From the NCBI GenBank assembly GCA_019745325.1, contig JAIETK010000024.1, forward strand, positions 1 through 51,977: DNA of 51,977 nt, read 5' to 3'. The position numbers and the translations under genes were made by a program. The notes beneath the pieces were generated by a model that searched no databases, was not told the DNA's origin, and saw only the letters and a list, made by a program, of their open reading frames with translations. This document shows, one piece after another, positions 8,727-18,069 of this stretch (position 1 is the first letter of the stretch; each line of letters starts with the position of its first letter). Origin of the DNA: Nitrosomonas sp. Lineage in GTDB: Bacteria > Pseudomonadota > Gammaproteobacteria > Burkholderiales > Nitrosomonadaceae.

Positions 8727-10469
8727 ATGGATTTGAGCAAGGTATCGGAATGGTTGAAGGATGTGGGGTCAAACAATAAAACAGTTATCGCGGTTGTCGC
8801 CATAACTTGTGTCACCTCTGCTTTTGTTTTAAGCCCTGAAAATTTCTTAAAGCTTTTCGAATCCGGGAAAGCGGATTCTAATCCGCCAGACAAGCAAGCT
8901 GTCACTTATTCTGCTCAGGGCGATCAAATTTTTGCATCGATTGCTGCAAACGATCAAGCCGAAGTTAATCAGCATTTTAGGGATACCCATCATCATGGGT
9001 TGAGCGTCGGCGATGCGATGAAACTGGCCGAAAAGCTGGCTGCCGAGAAAGGCGAGAAAGATGCGCAGGTCATCCAATCGCTGCAGGAAATGATTCAAGC
9101 GCTGACCCGGGTTAACGCCCAAAAATACGATATTAAGCAAGCATTAGAGCTGTTAGACCAAGGCGATACCACTCAGGTGGAAGCCATCTTTGCCGCTGTG
9201 GCTGCGGAAGCTCAACAAGACGGTCAGGCAGCAAACAACCGGCAAGCCGAAGCATTGCGTCATTTAGGCTCGCTGGCTTTCCTGCACGACACGCAAAAAG
9301 CCTTCGCTGCTTACAAACGCAGCACCGAACTCGATCCGAAAAGTTTGAATGGCTGGGATCGACTTGGTCATCTTTATCGAAGAATCGGTGAGTTTGAGAA
9401 TGCGGAAAATGCCTATATAGCCGTTTTAAAACATGCAGAAAACAACAAAGAATGGCAAGCAGCCGCCCGCGGCAACCTTGGCAATGTCTATCAAATCCGC
9501 GGCGATCTGGACCGGGCGGTCGAATACTACGAGCAGTCGCTGGCCATCGAACGCGAGCTGGGACGCAAGGAAGGCATGGCGAATCAATACGGTAATCTCG
9601 GCATCGTCTATCAAATCCGCGGCAATCTGGACCAGGCAGTCGAATTTCATGAGAAGTCGCTGGCATTGAATCGCGAGCTGGGGCGCAAGGAAGGCATGGC
9701 GAATCAATACGGCAACCTGGGTGTCGTCTATCAAATCCGCGGCGATCTGGATCGGGCGGTCGAATACTACGAGCAGTCGCTGGCAATCGAACGCGATCTG
9801 GGACGCAAGGAAGGTATGGCGAATCAATACGGTAATCTGGGTATCGTCTATCAAATTCGCGGCGATCTGGACCGGACGGTCGAATTTCATGAAAAGTCGC
9901 TGGCATTGAATCGCGAGCTGGGGCGTAAGGAAGGCATGGCAAATCAATACGGCAACCTGGGTATCGTCTATCAAATCCGCGGTGATCTGGACCGGGCGGT
10001 CGAATTTCATGAAAAGTCGCTAGCATTGAATCGCGATCTAGGGCGTAAGGAAGGCATGGCTGGTGACTATGGCAACCTCGGCATCGTCTACGAAATCCGA
10101 GGCGATCTGGACCATGCGATCGAATTTCATGAAAAGTCACTGGCATTGAATCGCGATCTAGGGCGCAAGGAAGGCATGGCAAATGACTACGGCAACCTCG
10201 GCAATGTCTACCAAATCCGCGGCGATCTGGATCGCGCGGTCGAATACTACGAGAAGTCGCTGGCGATCGAACGCGAACTGGGGCGCAAGGAAGGCATGGC
10301 AAATGACTACGGCAACCTTGGTAATGTCTACGAAATTCGCGGTGATCTGGATCGCGCCGTCGGCTACTGGAAGCAATCCTTGGCGTTATTTCAACAGCTG
10401 GGCGCTAACGACAGAGTAGCTCTGGTTCAATCCTGGATCGACGCGGCGGGGCAAAAAGATTCTCATTGA
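8727..10469 (+). CDS. Membrane-anchored TPR protein with eight near-identical repeats
   Basis: A 580-residue protein with one N-terminal transmembrane helix (about residues 19-36) and a helical periplasmic or cytoplasmic body. Residues about 190-245 carry ordinary TPRs. From residue 249 come eight tandem 40-residue TPR units of the GNLGxVYxIRGDLDxAVE type, the kinesin-light-chain/TPR_12-like form. The units fall into two subtypes, EYYEQSLAIER and EFHEKSLALNR, in the order A-B-A-B-B-B-A followed by a divergent last unit. TPR arrays of this kind are protein-interaction scaffolds. The DNA repeats are so similar that unit number probably varies between strains and could be mis-assembled from short reads. 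The start has only a weak Shine-Dalgarno-like stretch. The partner protein is unknown. Confidence 0.85.
   Translation: MDLSKVSEWLKDVGSNNKTVIAVVAITCVTSAFVLSPENFLKLFESGKADSNPPDKQAVTYSAQGDQIFASIAANDQAEVNQHFRDTHHHGLSVGDAMKLAEKLAAEKGEKDAQVIQSLQEMIQALTRVNAQKYDIKQALELLDQGDTTQVEAIFAAVAAEAQQDGQAANNRQAEALRHLGSLAFLHDTQKAFAAYKRSTELDPKSLNGWDRLGHLYRRIGEFENAENAYIAVLKHAENNKEWQAAARGNLGNVYQIRGDLDRAVEYYEQSLAIERELGRKEGMANQYGNLGIVYQIRGNLDQAVEFHEKSLALNRELGRKEGMANQYGNLGVVYQIRGDLDRAVEYYEQSLAIERDLGRKEGMANQYGNLGIVYQIRGDLDRTVEFHEKSLALNRELGRKEGMANQYGNLGIVYQIRGDLDRAVEFHEKSLALNRDLGRKEGMAGDYGNLGIVYEIRGDLDHAIEFHEKSLALNRDLGRKEGMANDYGNLGNVYQIRGDLDRAVEYYEKSLAIERELGRKEGMANDYGNLGNVYEIRGDLDRAVGYWKQSLALFQQLGANDRVALVQSWIDAAGQKDSH
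9471..10430 (+). repeat. Eight tandem 120-bp coding repeats (TPR units)
   Basis: Eight in-frame 120-bp units inside the TPR gene, each coding 40 residues beginning GNLG. Adjacent units of the same subtype differ at only a few bases, indicating recent expansion by unequal recombination or slippage. The final unit (10311-10430) is diverged in its second half. The repeats also keep long reading frames open on the opposite strand, which are not genes. Confidence 0.9.
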
Positions 10470-10492
10470 CTGGCGCGCTTGCAGATCGAAGG

Positions 10493-11011
10493 TCATGGCA
10501 GCGGATTGGCTGTGGTGCAGCGTTCGCCGATCCAGCGAGCGCGGGTTTGCGCCGATGCGTGTACCGGCGTGCCGCTGATGGTGCTGTCGAATTCGGTGCG
10601 GCCGGTGAAGCTTTCCGGGCTGATGAAAGTGCCTTCGGCGGTGCCGTTGCCCTGAAAATGCGCATTGCTGCACGTCATTTCGAGTTGATAGCGGTTGCCG
10701 GTGCGGGTGGCGTTTTGCACGGTGCAGCCGGAGCGGTGTTCGTAAAAATAGGACGGAACATCCTCGCTGGCCATCGCTTCGGTGATGCAGACATGCGAGG
10801 TGGCAGCGCCGTTCTCGATTTTAGGCAGCTTCAATCCATAGCGCTGCGCGAGGCCGCTGAGCTGCTGCATATGTTCCGCAGGAATGTGCGGCACCAGCGC
10901 CAGCAGGTCGGAGCGGGTGGTGACTTCCCATAATCCGGGGCGGATGTGTTGGTGCGCCAGCACGGGCGTCATCACTAGGCTTAATAACAGGGCGGCAAGC
11001 GTTTTTCGCAT
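10493..11011 (-). CDS. DUF3617 family periplasmic protein
   Basis: A 172-residue secreted protein. It starts with a signal peptide (MRKTLAALLLSLVMTPVLA) followed by the DUF3617 hallmark of a mature N-terminus reading HIRPGLWEVTTRSD, then a CIT motif, three further Cys (in SGCTV, EMTCSN and GERCTT) and a late TRARWIGERC. Proteins of this family are exported and of unknown function. I use the ATG at 11011 because the signal peptide begins there; the frame extends to 11038 upstream. It converges on the TPR gene with only 23 bp between the stops and is divergent from the SLC13 permease. Confidence 0.8.
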   Translation of the reverse strand: MRKTLAALLLSLVMTPVLAHQHIRPGLWEVTTRSDLLALVPHIPAEHMQQLSGLAQRYGLKLPKIENGAATSHVCITEAMASEDVPSYFYEHRSGCTVQNATRTGNRYQLEMTCSNAHFQGNGTAEGTFISPESFTGRTEFDSTISGTPVHASAQTRARWIGERCTTANPLP

Positions 11012-11121
11012 GATCGGTGTCTCTTTTCTATAATTCATTTGTATATCATTATAATCAATTATTATTTCTGGTTATATGACGTTTGTTGTATATTCCGTTC
11101 CTTTGCGCGGAATGTAAGACT

Positions 11122-12897
11122 ATGGAATGGCAAGGCTGGTTTACCCTGGGGTTGTGCGGCACGGTACTGGCGTCATTGATTTTTACCAAGATCGGTCCGC
11201 ATTTGATCATGATCGGGGCGTTGACGATCCTCAGCGTAACCGGCATTTTAAAGAGCGGCGATGTGCTGAGCGGCTTCAGCAACTCGGGTTTGATTACGGT
11301 GGCAGGGATGTTCGTGGTTGCCGCGGGCATGCACGCTTCCGGCGCCATTGATTTGCTGGTCAATAAGCTGCTGGGCCGTCCTAAAACCTCGCGCGCGGCA
11401 TTGAACCGGATGTTCTGGCCGGTGGCGTTTTTGAGCAGTTTTCTGAATAACACGCCGGTTGTCGCGACCATGATTCCGGCGATTTACAGTTGGTCGCGCA
11501 AAATCGGGATTTCGCCATCCAAGCTGATGATTCCGTTGAGTTACACGGCAATTCTCGGCGGTACCGTGACGCTGATCGGAACCAGCACCAACCTGATCGT
11601 GAACGGCCAGTATCAAACCTTGACCGGCGAGGCCGGTTTTTCCTTGTTTTCGATTACCGCGGTCGGCTTGCCGGTGGCGATCGCCGGGTTTCTGTTCATG
11701 TGGTTGTTTTTTCCGAAATTGCTGCCCGACCGCAAGCAAGGCGAAGTCTTTTCGAATTTGCGCGAATTTACGCTGGAGGTTTCCATCGATCCGAACGGTC
11801 CGCTGGTCGGTAAAACGGTCGAGCAAGCCGGACTCCGGCATTTGCAACGGGTGTATCTGGTAGAAATCGAGAGGAACGGTACCGCGCTGGCGGTGGTTTC
11901 TTCGGAAGAAGTGCTGCAAGGTGGCGACCGGTTGGTGTTTGCAGGGGATACCGATGCGATTTCCGATTTGTTGCGTATTAATGGCATTATTCCGTCGAGT
12001 GATGACGGGCAACTGCATGCCTTCGCGCAGCGGCATCCGGAAAGACGATTGGTCGAGGCGGTGGTATCCCCGCATTGCTCGGCGATCGGGTACGCCATCC
12101 GCGAGGCTCGTTTCCGCGCCCGCTACGGCGCGGCGGTGCTGGCTGTCGCGCGAAATGGCGAGCGCATTAAAGGAAATCTCGGCAGCATCATTTTGCAGCC
12201 GGGTGATACGCTATTGCTGGAAGCCAGGCCGGCATTCGTTACGCGGCAGCGTTACAACAAGGATTTTCTACTGATTAACGATCTCAACACCGAGGCGCCG
12301 CGGCATGACCGGGCCGTCATCGCTTGGGCCATTCTGCTCGGGATTGTCACGTTGGCGAGCTTCGAGGTGATTACCATGCTCAATGGCGCTTTAATCGGCG
12401 CTTGTTTGATGATCATTACTGGCTGTTGCTCACCCGGCCAGGCGGAGAAGAGCCTGGATCTGACAGTTATCCTGACAATCGCGGCGTCGTTCGCGCTTGG
12501 CATGGCGCTGGAAAAAACCGGCGTCGCCAAATACCTGGCCGGCAATATCGTCGATATCAGCGGCGGAACGCCTTGGCTGTTATTGATTCTCACGTATCTC
12601 GCGGTTTCGCTGTTAACCGAAGTGATCACCAATAATGCGGCGGCGCTGCTGATGTTGCCGATCGTGCTGGAGATTACCGCTGAAGCCGATTTGAACAATA
12701 TTCCCTTTGTATTGGCCATCATGATGGCAGCTTCCGCCAGTTTTGCCACGCCGCTGGGTTATCAAACCAACATGATGGTGTATGGTCCCGGTGAGTACCG
12801 CTTCACGGATTTCCTGAAGGTTGGAATCCCCATGAATATCGTTGCCGGCATTGTCACAATTACGGTACTTTTAATCGGTTGGCCATTGACCCGATGA
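11122..12897 (+). CDS. SLC13/CitT-type permease with two RCK-C domains
   Basis: A 591-residue inner-membrane transporter. Two hydrophobic blocks of membrane helices (about residues 5-205 and 400-590) flank a soluble insert with two TrkA-C (RCK_C) domains at about 210-385. The first block carries the SFLNNTPVVA segment and the GTSTNLIVNG motif, the second TNNAAALLMLPI and the late TPLGYQTNMMVYGPG, all typical of the SLC13/DASS and ArsB/NhaD-like ion transporters. Proteins of this shape are often annotated as sulfate or dicarboxylate permeases; the substrate cannot be decided here. I prefer the ATG at 11122 since the protein then starts just before the first membrane helix; the frame is open to an ATG at 11083. 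It stands alone, divergent from the DUF3617 gene. Confidence 0.84.
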   Translation: MEWQGWFTLGLCGTVLASLIFTKIGPHLIMIGALTILSVTGILKSGDVLSGFSNSGLITVAGMFVVAAGMHASGAIDLLVNKLLGRPKTSRAALNRMFWPVAFLSSFLNNTPVVATMIPAIYSWSRKIGISPSKLMIPLSYTAILGGTVTLIGTSTNLIVNGQYQTLTGEAGFSLFSITAVGLPVAIAGFLFMWLFFPKLLPDRKQGEVFSNLREFTLEVSIDPNGPLVGKTVEQAGLRHLQRVYLVEIERNGTALAVVSSEEVLQGGDRLVFAGDTDAISDLLRINGIIPSSDDGQLHAFAQRHPERRLVEAVVSPHCSAIGYAIREARFRARYGAAVLAVARNGERIKGNLGSIILQPGDTLLLEARPAFVTRQRYNKDFLLINDLNTEAPRHDRAVIAWAILLGIVTLASFEVITMLNGALIGACLMIITGCCSPGQAEKSLDLTVILTIAASFALGMALEKTGVAKYLAGNIVDISGGTPWLLLILTYLAVSLLTEVITNNAAALLMLPIVLEITAEADLNNIPFVLAIMMAASASFATPLGYQTNMMVYGPGEYRFTDFLKVGIPMNIVAGIVTITVLLIGWPLTR

Positions 12898-13099
12898 TGC
12901 CGTCCGGAGCAAGTCCGCTTTATTTTTTATTCCGGGTTAACTTTGGATTTGTATGATGGTCTAATTTTTGGCTTAGATTTTTGCCGGCGAAGTTATTCAA
13001 TAAAAAACCGACCATATCCCTGTCTTTATTGACTTTAACAATCGGTTCTTTTGCCGTTAACAGCAAGCTATATTCGCAGATCGGGAACCGGAGTTTGAA

Positions 13100-14518
13100 A
13101 TGGATTTATATGCAGGTATCGCCAAAGAATCAAAACAATCGACGTTAGTTAGAGAGTCTCAGAGTCTCATTCAAAATCTTTTTTGCGGCATACGATTGCT
13201 TGGCTTTCGCCGGAATGCGATCGCGCAAGCGATTGCGACGCATAATCAATTGGCTTTGCTCGTGGCTTTTTACAGTTTAACCGCGCTGGCCATTTCTTAT
13301 TCGCTGACATCCGAGCCGACCTTCGATTTATTTGGCTTAAGTTATCTTGGAGTTGAATTACTGATTGTGCTGATGGTCGGCTTTGTGGTGACAAAGGTCA
13401 CGCATAACCGGGATCATTTATTGCTGTTTTTAGTGTTGGCTTACAGCGTCTTACCATTCCTGTATTTGATATCTTTTGTTGCTTTGCCGCAGTTGCCGGA
13501 CGATTATCTGGAAATGGGTTACACGATCTATGCCGTTTGGAGTTTTCTCGTTTGTTTTTTTCTTGCATTGCAACTGCTGGATTCCCGCAAAATCCGGGCG
13601 TTTTTGTTAGCGGTTTTTTGGATGAGTGCAACGTATCCTTTAGTCAATATGCCATTCAGTTTCTGGTACGAGGATTTTGACTATTCAAGTGTCATGGATG
13701 CGTATAGCAATGCCGATTTGAGCTACATTAATCAGGAAGATGTTTATTACAGCCAGTATAGGCTTCTGAATAATGCGCTCAGCGCTGTCGAACCCGGCAA
13801 GGAAGGCGTGACGGATTTGTTTTTTGTAGGATTTGGTTCCGATGCCGCACAGGATGTCTTCATGAGAGAAGTCGGTCATGTGCAGCGCGCCATGAATAAA
13901 AACCTGGGGGCGTCGGGACGGTCGGTGGTATTAATCAATAACCTGAAAACCATCGATACCACCCCGCTCGCGTCCGCTTCCAATTTAAGAATCGCTTTGA
14001 GTCATGTGGGCGGTAAGATGAACCGTGAAGAAGACGTGGTGTTTTTGTACCTTACCAGTCATGGGTCGAGCGATCACGAGCTTTCAGTCAATATGTGGCC
14101 GCTCGAACTCAACGATGTGCGCCCTGAAGATATCAAAGCTTATCTGGATGACGCCGGTATCCGCTGGCGCATTATTCTGATTTCAGCGTGTTACTCCGGC
14201 GGGTTTATTGATGTTTTACAGGATGATCATAGCCTGATTCTCACTGCGGCGGCCGCTGATAAAGCATCTTTTGGGTGTACTCATGAGAACGAGTATACGT
14301 ATTTTGGCGAAGCCTTATTTAGAAGCTTGGATGACAGGCCTTATCAATTTATTGAAAATTTCAGTGAAGCTATCGAGAAAATACGGCAGCGCGAGCTGTC
14401 TGAAAATTTGACGCCTTCCGAGCCTCAATTATTTATCGGTGATTCCATGCGAGAGAAGCTGAAGCTGTTGGAACAGGATATGGTCCGGTATGCGCCCGAA
14501 AGATTTGCCGCTTATTGA
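13100..14518 (+). CDS. Membrane peptidase of the C13 (legumain-like) family
   Basis: A 472-residue protein with about five or six membrane helices in residues 50-200 followed by a soluble C-terminal caspase-fold domain. The catalytic His-Cys dyad is visible: H321 in YLTSHGSS and C364 in ISACYSGGF, each after a hydrophobic strand, as in peptidase family C13/clan CD. The domain after Cys continues with a loop (TAAAADKASFGC) typical of bacterial C13 proteins. The function in bacteria is largely unknown. It is a single gene with a 203-bp gap upstream and convergent with the Lon-like gene downstream. Confidence 0.85.
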   Translation: MDLYAGIAKESKQSTLVRESQSLIQNLFCGIRLLGFRRNAIAQAIATHNQLALLVAFYSLTALAISYSLTSEPTFDLFGLSYLGVELLIVLMVGFVVTKVTHNRDHLLLFLVLAYSVLPFLYLISFVALPQLPDDYLEMGYTIYAVWSFLVCFFLALQLLDSRKIRAFLLAVFWMSATYPLVNMPFSFWYEDFDYSSVMDAYSNADLSYINQEDVYYSQYRLLNNALSAVEPGKEGVTDLFFVGFGSDAAQDVFMREVGHVQRAMNKNLGASGRSVVLINNLKTIDTTPLASASNLRIALSHVGGKMNREEDVVFLYLTSHGSSDHELSVNMWPLELNDVRPEDIKAYLDDAGIRWRIILISACYSGGFIDVLQDDHSLILTAAAADKASFGCTHENEYTYFGEALFRSLDDRPYQFIENFSEAIEKIRQRELSENLTPSEPQLFIGDSMREKLKLLEQDMVRYAPERFAAY

Positions 14519-14570
14519 CGGAAAACCCGCTGGACAGCGTGACCGAGCGTAGCAGTTTTTCAGAACTTCC

Positions 14571-16973
14571 TTAAAGCGATTTTCCACTCGTCTGTGCAAA
14601 TGATTGATTAAGTCTTGCTAATTCCGTCAATCGTTTGGAAATTTCGAAATTGATGCTGTCTTCGGGATATTTACCGTCTTGATCCATTTCACCTGGTTGT
14701 TTTCCGGTGAGCAGCATGATGGCTTGATCGACGTTTTCCACGGCATAAATGTGAAACGCACCGCCAGCAACCGCGTCGACGACATTTTTACGCAGCATCA
14801 GGTGCTGAACATTGCTGGCTGGGATTAGCACGCCTTGATTTCCGGTTAGTTTGCGCGCCGCGCAGATATCAAAGAACCCTTCTATTTTTTCGTTGACCGC
14901 GCCAATTGCTTGGACCTGGCCGAATTGATTGACTGAGCCTGTGATAGCCAATGATTGGTCAATGGGCGCATCTGCGAGATGAGAAAGCAGTGCGCATAAC
15001 TCTGCAAGTGAAGCGCTGTCACCTTCGATCATGCCATAAGATTGCTCAAATACCAGACTGGCGGACAAAGCCAAGGGTTGATTCTTTGCATAACGTGCTG
15101 CAAGGAATGCGGAGAGTATCAATACGCCTTTGGAGTGAATGGCACCGGAAAGTTTGACTTCGCGCTCGATATTAATCATGTCGCCCTTGCCGAAGCGGGT
15201 TGTAGCCGTAATCCGGGTCGGTTGTGCAAAAGCGAATCCGCCCAACTCGATCACCGAGAGTCCGTTAACTTGCCCTATCACAGACCCTTGCGTGTCGATC
15301 ATCAGAATATTGCGCTGGATTGCTTCATAAAGACGATCCCTGACACGGTCTTGACGGCGGACCCGGGCATCGATCGCTTGTTGAATGTCGCTTGCAAGGA
15401 CAATATTGTGATGCGCTTCGCGCGCCCAGAAATCGGCTTCCACGAGCAGGTCAGCGATATTGCGCATATGCATAGATAGTTTTTCCGAATCACCCGCCAA
15501 GCGCCCGCTATACTCGATTACACGCGCTACAGCATGACAATCAAAGGGCACTAATCCTTCTTTGCGGATTAGTGTGGCGATCAGTTGTGCATAAAGGAGA
15601 TGATTGCCGGCATTCCATTCGATGGTTTCTTCGAAATCAGCGGCTACCTTAAATAGCTCACTAAATTCCGGATCATATTCCTGCAAGAGATAGTAATAAA
15701 TGCGATCGCCGAATAATATGACTTTGACATCGAGTGGAATTGGCTCGGGCTCAAGCGAAACTGTGTTGATAAGGCTGTAAACTTGCCCGAGTGATTCAAT
15801 GTGGATTTTTCGCGCTTGCAGCGCGCGTTTCAATCCTTCCCAAGCAAACGGCTGCATCAGAATCTTGCGCGCATCCAGGAGCAGATAGCCGCCGTTCGCC
15901 CGGTGCAATGCACCTGCTTTGATCAATGTAAAATTGGTAACCAATGCGCCAAACTGGGAAAGGTATTCGACGCGGCCAATCAAATTGCTGTAAGTGGGGT
16001 TGTCTTCAAAAACGATCGGCGCACCCTGAGTCTGTGCGTTAGAGGTCAAGACATTGATCTGATAATTATTGAACGTCTGATGCGTGACGATTGTCATTCC
16101 GGAAATATTGATGGATTCATCGGGTTTGCGGAAATCATCAACATGGATAACCATGTCTTGTTGAACGGCATCAAAATACTCGAGTACATCGGGTAAATCA
16201 TTGTAGATCGAGCGTAATTCGTTGAACATATGCGCAACGGTTGACAACATCGTGTCGCGATTCAGTTGCTTGATGCGCTCGTTACGCTCGCGGCGACGCA
16301 TTGGCAGATGGCTGAGAATTCTTTCCAGATTGGTTTGTAGCTCCGCGATTGCGGTTTCAATCCGGTCTTTTTCAGTTTGTGGCAGTTTGTCGTACTGTTC
16401 TGGCGGAATTACTTCGTGGTTACGGCTAGGGGCAAGTGCAAAACCTTCCGGAGTACGTAGCAGGATAATTTCCTTTTTCTGGGCTTCAACACCGAGTTCA
16501 CCGATTTCGCGTTCCTGTTGCTCATTAAATTCCTGATGAATCGCATTGAGTTGATTGCGGTAGTCTTCACTCTCGAACTGGGCGGGGATCGCAGTACGCA
16601 AATAATCCACCAGCTGCTCCATGTGCAATCGCAATTCTTCCCCTTTCCCGGAAGGGAGTTTTAACATTTTTGGTTTGTGTGGCTGGGAAAAATTATGCAA
16701 ATAGCACCAGTCATACGGCTTTGATTCGGCACTGGCTTTGCTTTCAAGAAATTGGTGCACTAAGCTGTGCTTGCCCATACCGGGCGGACCCAGCACAAAG
16801 AGGTTATAGCCTTCCTGACGGATGCCGGAACCGAAGCGTATGGCTTCCAGCGCACGCTTTTGTCCGATGATTTCGGTCAGATCCGCTAATTCCGATGTTG
16901 TTTGAAAAGTGAACTGATCCGGATTGCATGAGCGGTATAGTTGATGCGGCTTCAGTGGTGGAATTACAGTCAT
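14571..16973 (-). CDS. Lon-like (LonB type) ATP-dependent protease
   Basis: An 800-residue AAA+ protease of family S16. The N-terminal part binds nucleotide through GPPGMGKHSL (about residues 60-69), interrupted by a long coiled-coil-like insert (about 110-270), and the Walker B and sensor region follow around residues 355-370 (ANGGYLLLDARK). The C-terminal Lon protease domain shows the Ser-Lys dyad: S653 in EGDSAS and K696 in AVNEK. This arrangement corresponds to the YcbZ/LonB-type proteins rather than classic Lon, which has an N-terminal LAN domain. It probably degrades damaged or regulatory proteins in the cytoplasm. It stands alone and no heat-shock promoter was recognised. Confidence 0.88.
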   Translation of the reverse strand: MTVIPPLKPHQLYRSCNPDQFTFQTTSELADLTEIIGQKRALEAIRFGSGIRQEGYNLFVLGPPGMGKHSLVHQFLESKASAESKPYDWCYLHNFSQPHKPKMLKLPSGKGEELRLHMEQLVDYLRTAIPAQFESEDYRNQLNAIHQEFNEQQEREIGELGVEAQKKEIILLRTPEGFALAPSRNHEVIPPEQYDKLPQTEKDRIETAIAELQTNLERILSHLPMRRRERNERIKQLNRDTMLSTVAHMFNELRSIYNDLPDVLEYFDAVQQDMVIHVDDFRKPDESINISGMTIVTHQTFNNYQINVLTSNAQTQGAPIVFEDNPTYSNLIGRVEYLSQFGALVTNFTLIKAGALHRANGGYLLLDARKILMQPFAWEGLKRALQARKIHIESLGQVYSLINTVSLEPEPIPLDVKVILFGDRIYYYLLQEYDPEFSELFKVAADFEETIEWNAGNHLLYAQLIATLIRKEGLVPFDCHAVARVIEYSGRLAGDSEKLSMHMRNIADLLVEADFWAREAHHNIVLASDIQQAIDARVRRQDRVRDRLYEAIQRNILMIDTQGSVIGQVNGLSVIELGGFAFAQPTRITATTRFGKGDMINIEREVKLSGAIHSKGVLILSAFLAARYAKNQPLALSASLVFEQSYGMIEGDSASLAELCALLSHLADAPIDQSLAITGSVNQFGQVQAIGAVNEKIEGFFDICAARKLTGNQGVLIPASNVQHLMLRKNVVDAVAGGAFHIYAVENVDQAIMLLTGKQPGEMDQDGKYPEDSINFEISKRLTELARLNQSFAQTSGKSL

Positions 16974-17304
16974 TGTTTATTTATGCCCGAAAAAATTACC
17001 GTTTTGATTGATACAGGTTAACAGATAAGTTGTACCAAAATTGAAGAAACAATGGAATGAGTGCGCGAGATCTGGCGGATGGCGACGATGCTCCATGCGA
17101 GTTCAATGTCATGACCGCCGTGTAACCCGATCAAAGTTGCCGAGCAGTTTAATCGGGTAGTGCGCTTATCTTATTCAGGTATTTAAAAAATATTTATTTT
17201 TCAGTTAACTAGGAATATTCTGCAAATTTAGAATGCGTTATAAGGTGTTTAAAAAGTAAGAATTCAATGAGTCAGTCGATGTGCTTGCTACTAATACGTT
17301 TCTC
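16974..17304. other. Long non-coding stretch between Lon-like protease and cytochrome P460
   Basis: A stretch of about 330 bases with no plausible gene. It has one imperfect hairpin at 17126-17157 (CCCGATCAAA pairing with TTTAATCGGG, one mismatch, 12-nt loop) that lacks a U-tract, so I do not call it a terminator. The rest is AT-rich upstream sequence of the cytochrome promoter. Confidence 0.4.
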
Positions 17305-17333
17305 TTGACGAAGGTAGGTTGTCTGAATACTAT
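17305..17333 (+). promoter_or_regulatory. Sigma-70 promoter of the cytochrome P460 gene
   Basis: TTGACG at 17305-17310 and TACTAT at 17328-17333 are separated by exactly 17 bases, close to the sigma-70 consensus. Transcription would begin near 17340 and give a leader of about 60 bases ahead of the ATG at 17402, which has AAGGG in front of it. Confidence 0.6.
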
Positions 17334-17401
17334 TAAGGCCGATGGCAGTTTAAGAATTTGCTGCTTTCTTTGTGATTCTTTAACTATTTTAAGGGCTTAT
17401 T

Positions 17402-17995
17402 ATGTTACAGTTAAAAAAAACGTTATTAGGTGGTATTGCACCAGTATTGTTATCCATTGCGCTGGCAAGCCCAGTGATCGCTTCCGATGCACACCATGCG
17501 CACGGTAAAGACCATAATTTTGGGAGATTCACTAAGGATAATTTGTTGTTGACTCCAAAAGATTATCGCGAATGGATCTTTGTCGGCGCGCCGGTTACAC
17601 CGAATGATATGAATGAAGGAAAAGCTGCATTCCCGGAATTTCACAATGTTTATATCGATCCAACCAGCTGGAATCATTGGAAGAAAACGGGTCAATTCCG
17701 TGATGGAACTGTTATCGTTAAAGAATTGGTGGGTGTAGGAACCAAAGAAGCTCCAAGCGGACATGGTTATTTCCCTGGCGAATATAATGGAATTGCCGCC
17801 ATGGTGAAAGATTCGAAGCGTTATCCGGATAGACCTGGCAATTGGGCATTCTTCGGTTTTGAATCCTATGAAGCCAAAAATGGTGCGATTCAGGCCGATG
17901 AGGCTTGTGCTGCTTGTCACAAAGAAAATGCCGCACAGGATATGGTCTTTATTCAATATTACCCAGTGTTGCGTGCTGCTAAACCTGGTAAATAA
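17402..17995 (+). CDS. cytL: Cytochrome P460
   Basis: A 197-residue periplasmic haem protein. A signal peptide spans about residues 1-27 (ending SPVIA). The single CAACH haem-binding motif is at 169-173 near the C-terminus, the usual position in cytochromes P460. In the known Nitrosomonas enzyme a lysine is cross-linked to the haem and the protein oxidises hydroxylamine, giving nitrous oxide under anaerobic conditions; the WKK pair at about 93-95 is a candidate for that lysine here, though I cannot align it. The gene is flanked by a good promoter and a 14-bp terminator hairpin, so it is probably monocistronic. This gene is the main reason to assign the window to an ammonia oxidiser. Confidence 0.92.
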   Translation: MLQLKKTLLGGIAPVLLSIALASPVIASDAHHAHGKDHNFGRFTKDNLLLTPKDYREWIFVGAPVTPNDMNEGKAAFPEFHNVYIDPTSWNHWKKTGQFRDGTVIVKELVGVGTKEAPSGHGYFPGEYNGIAAMVKDSKRYPDRPGNWAFFGFESYEAKNGAIQADEACAACHKENAAQDMVFIQYYPVLRAAKPGK

Positions 17996-18027
17996 TAAGT
18001 AATTAATTTTAGCTGTTTTCTTTAGTT

Positions 18028-18069
18028 AATTTGGCATATTCAGTTTCAACGGAATATGCCAAATTTGTT
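18028..18069 (+). terminator. Rho-independent-like hairpin after cytochrome P460
   Basis: A perfect 14-bp stem, AATTTGGCATATTC at 18028-18041 and its complement at 18052-18065, with a 10-base loop, followed by TGTTTTC. It lies about 30 bases after the cytochrome stop. The stem is AT-rich with a short T tract, and it could also serve the convergent gloB gene. Confidence 0.65.

Noticed and set aside
9133..10302. Long minus-strand ORF (389 residues) across the TPR array
   Set aside because: It is kept open by the 120-bp repeats on the other strand. It is a low-complexity Arg/Pro/Asp repeat with no domain and no ribosome site, and the forward TPR gene explains all of the sequence.
9471..10430. 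CRISPR-like repeat array
   Set aside because: The 120-bp units are contiguous with no unique spacers, and they encode TPR units in frame.
17126..17157. Hairpin upstream of cytochrome P460 as a terminator
   Set aside because: It has a mismatch and no following T tract, and it lies about 150 bases past the point where a minus-strand gene starts, so it would not terminate a known transcript.
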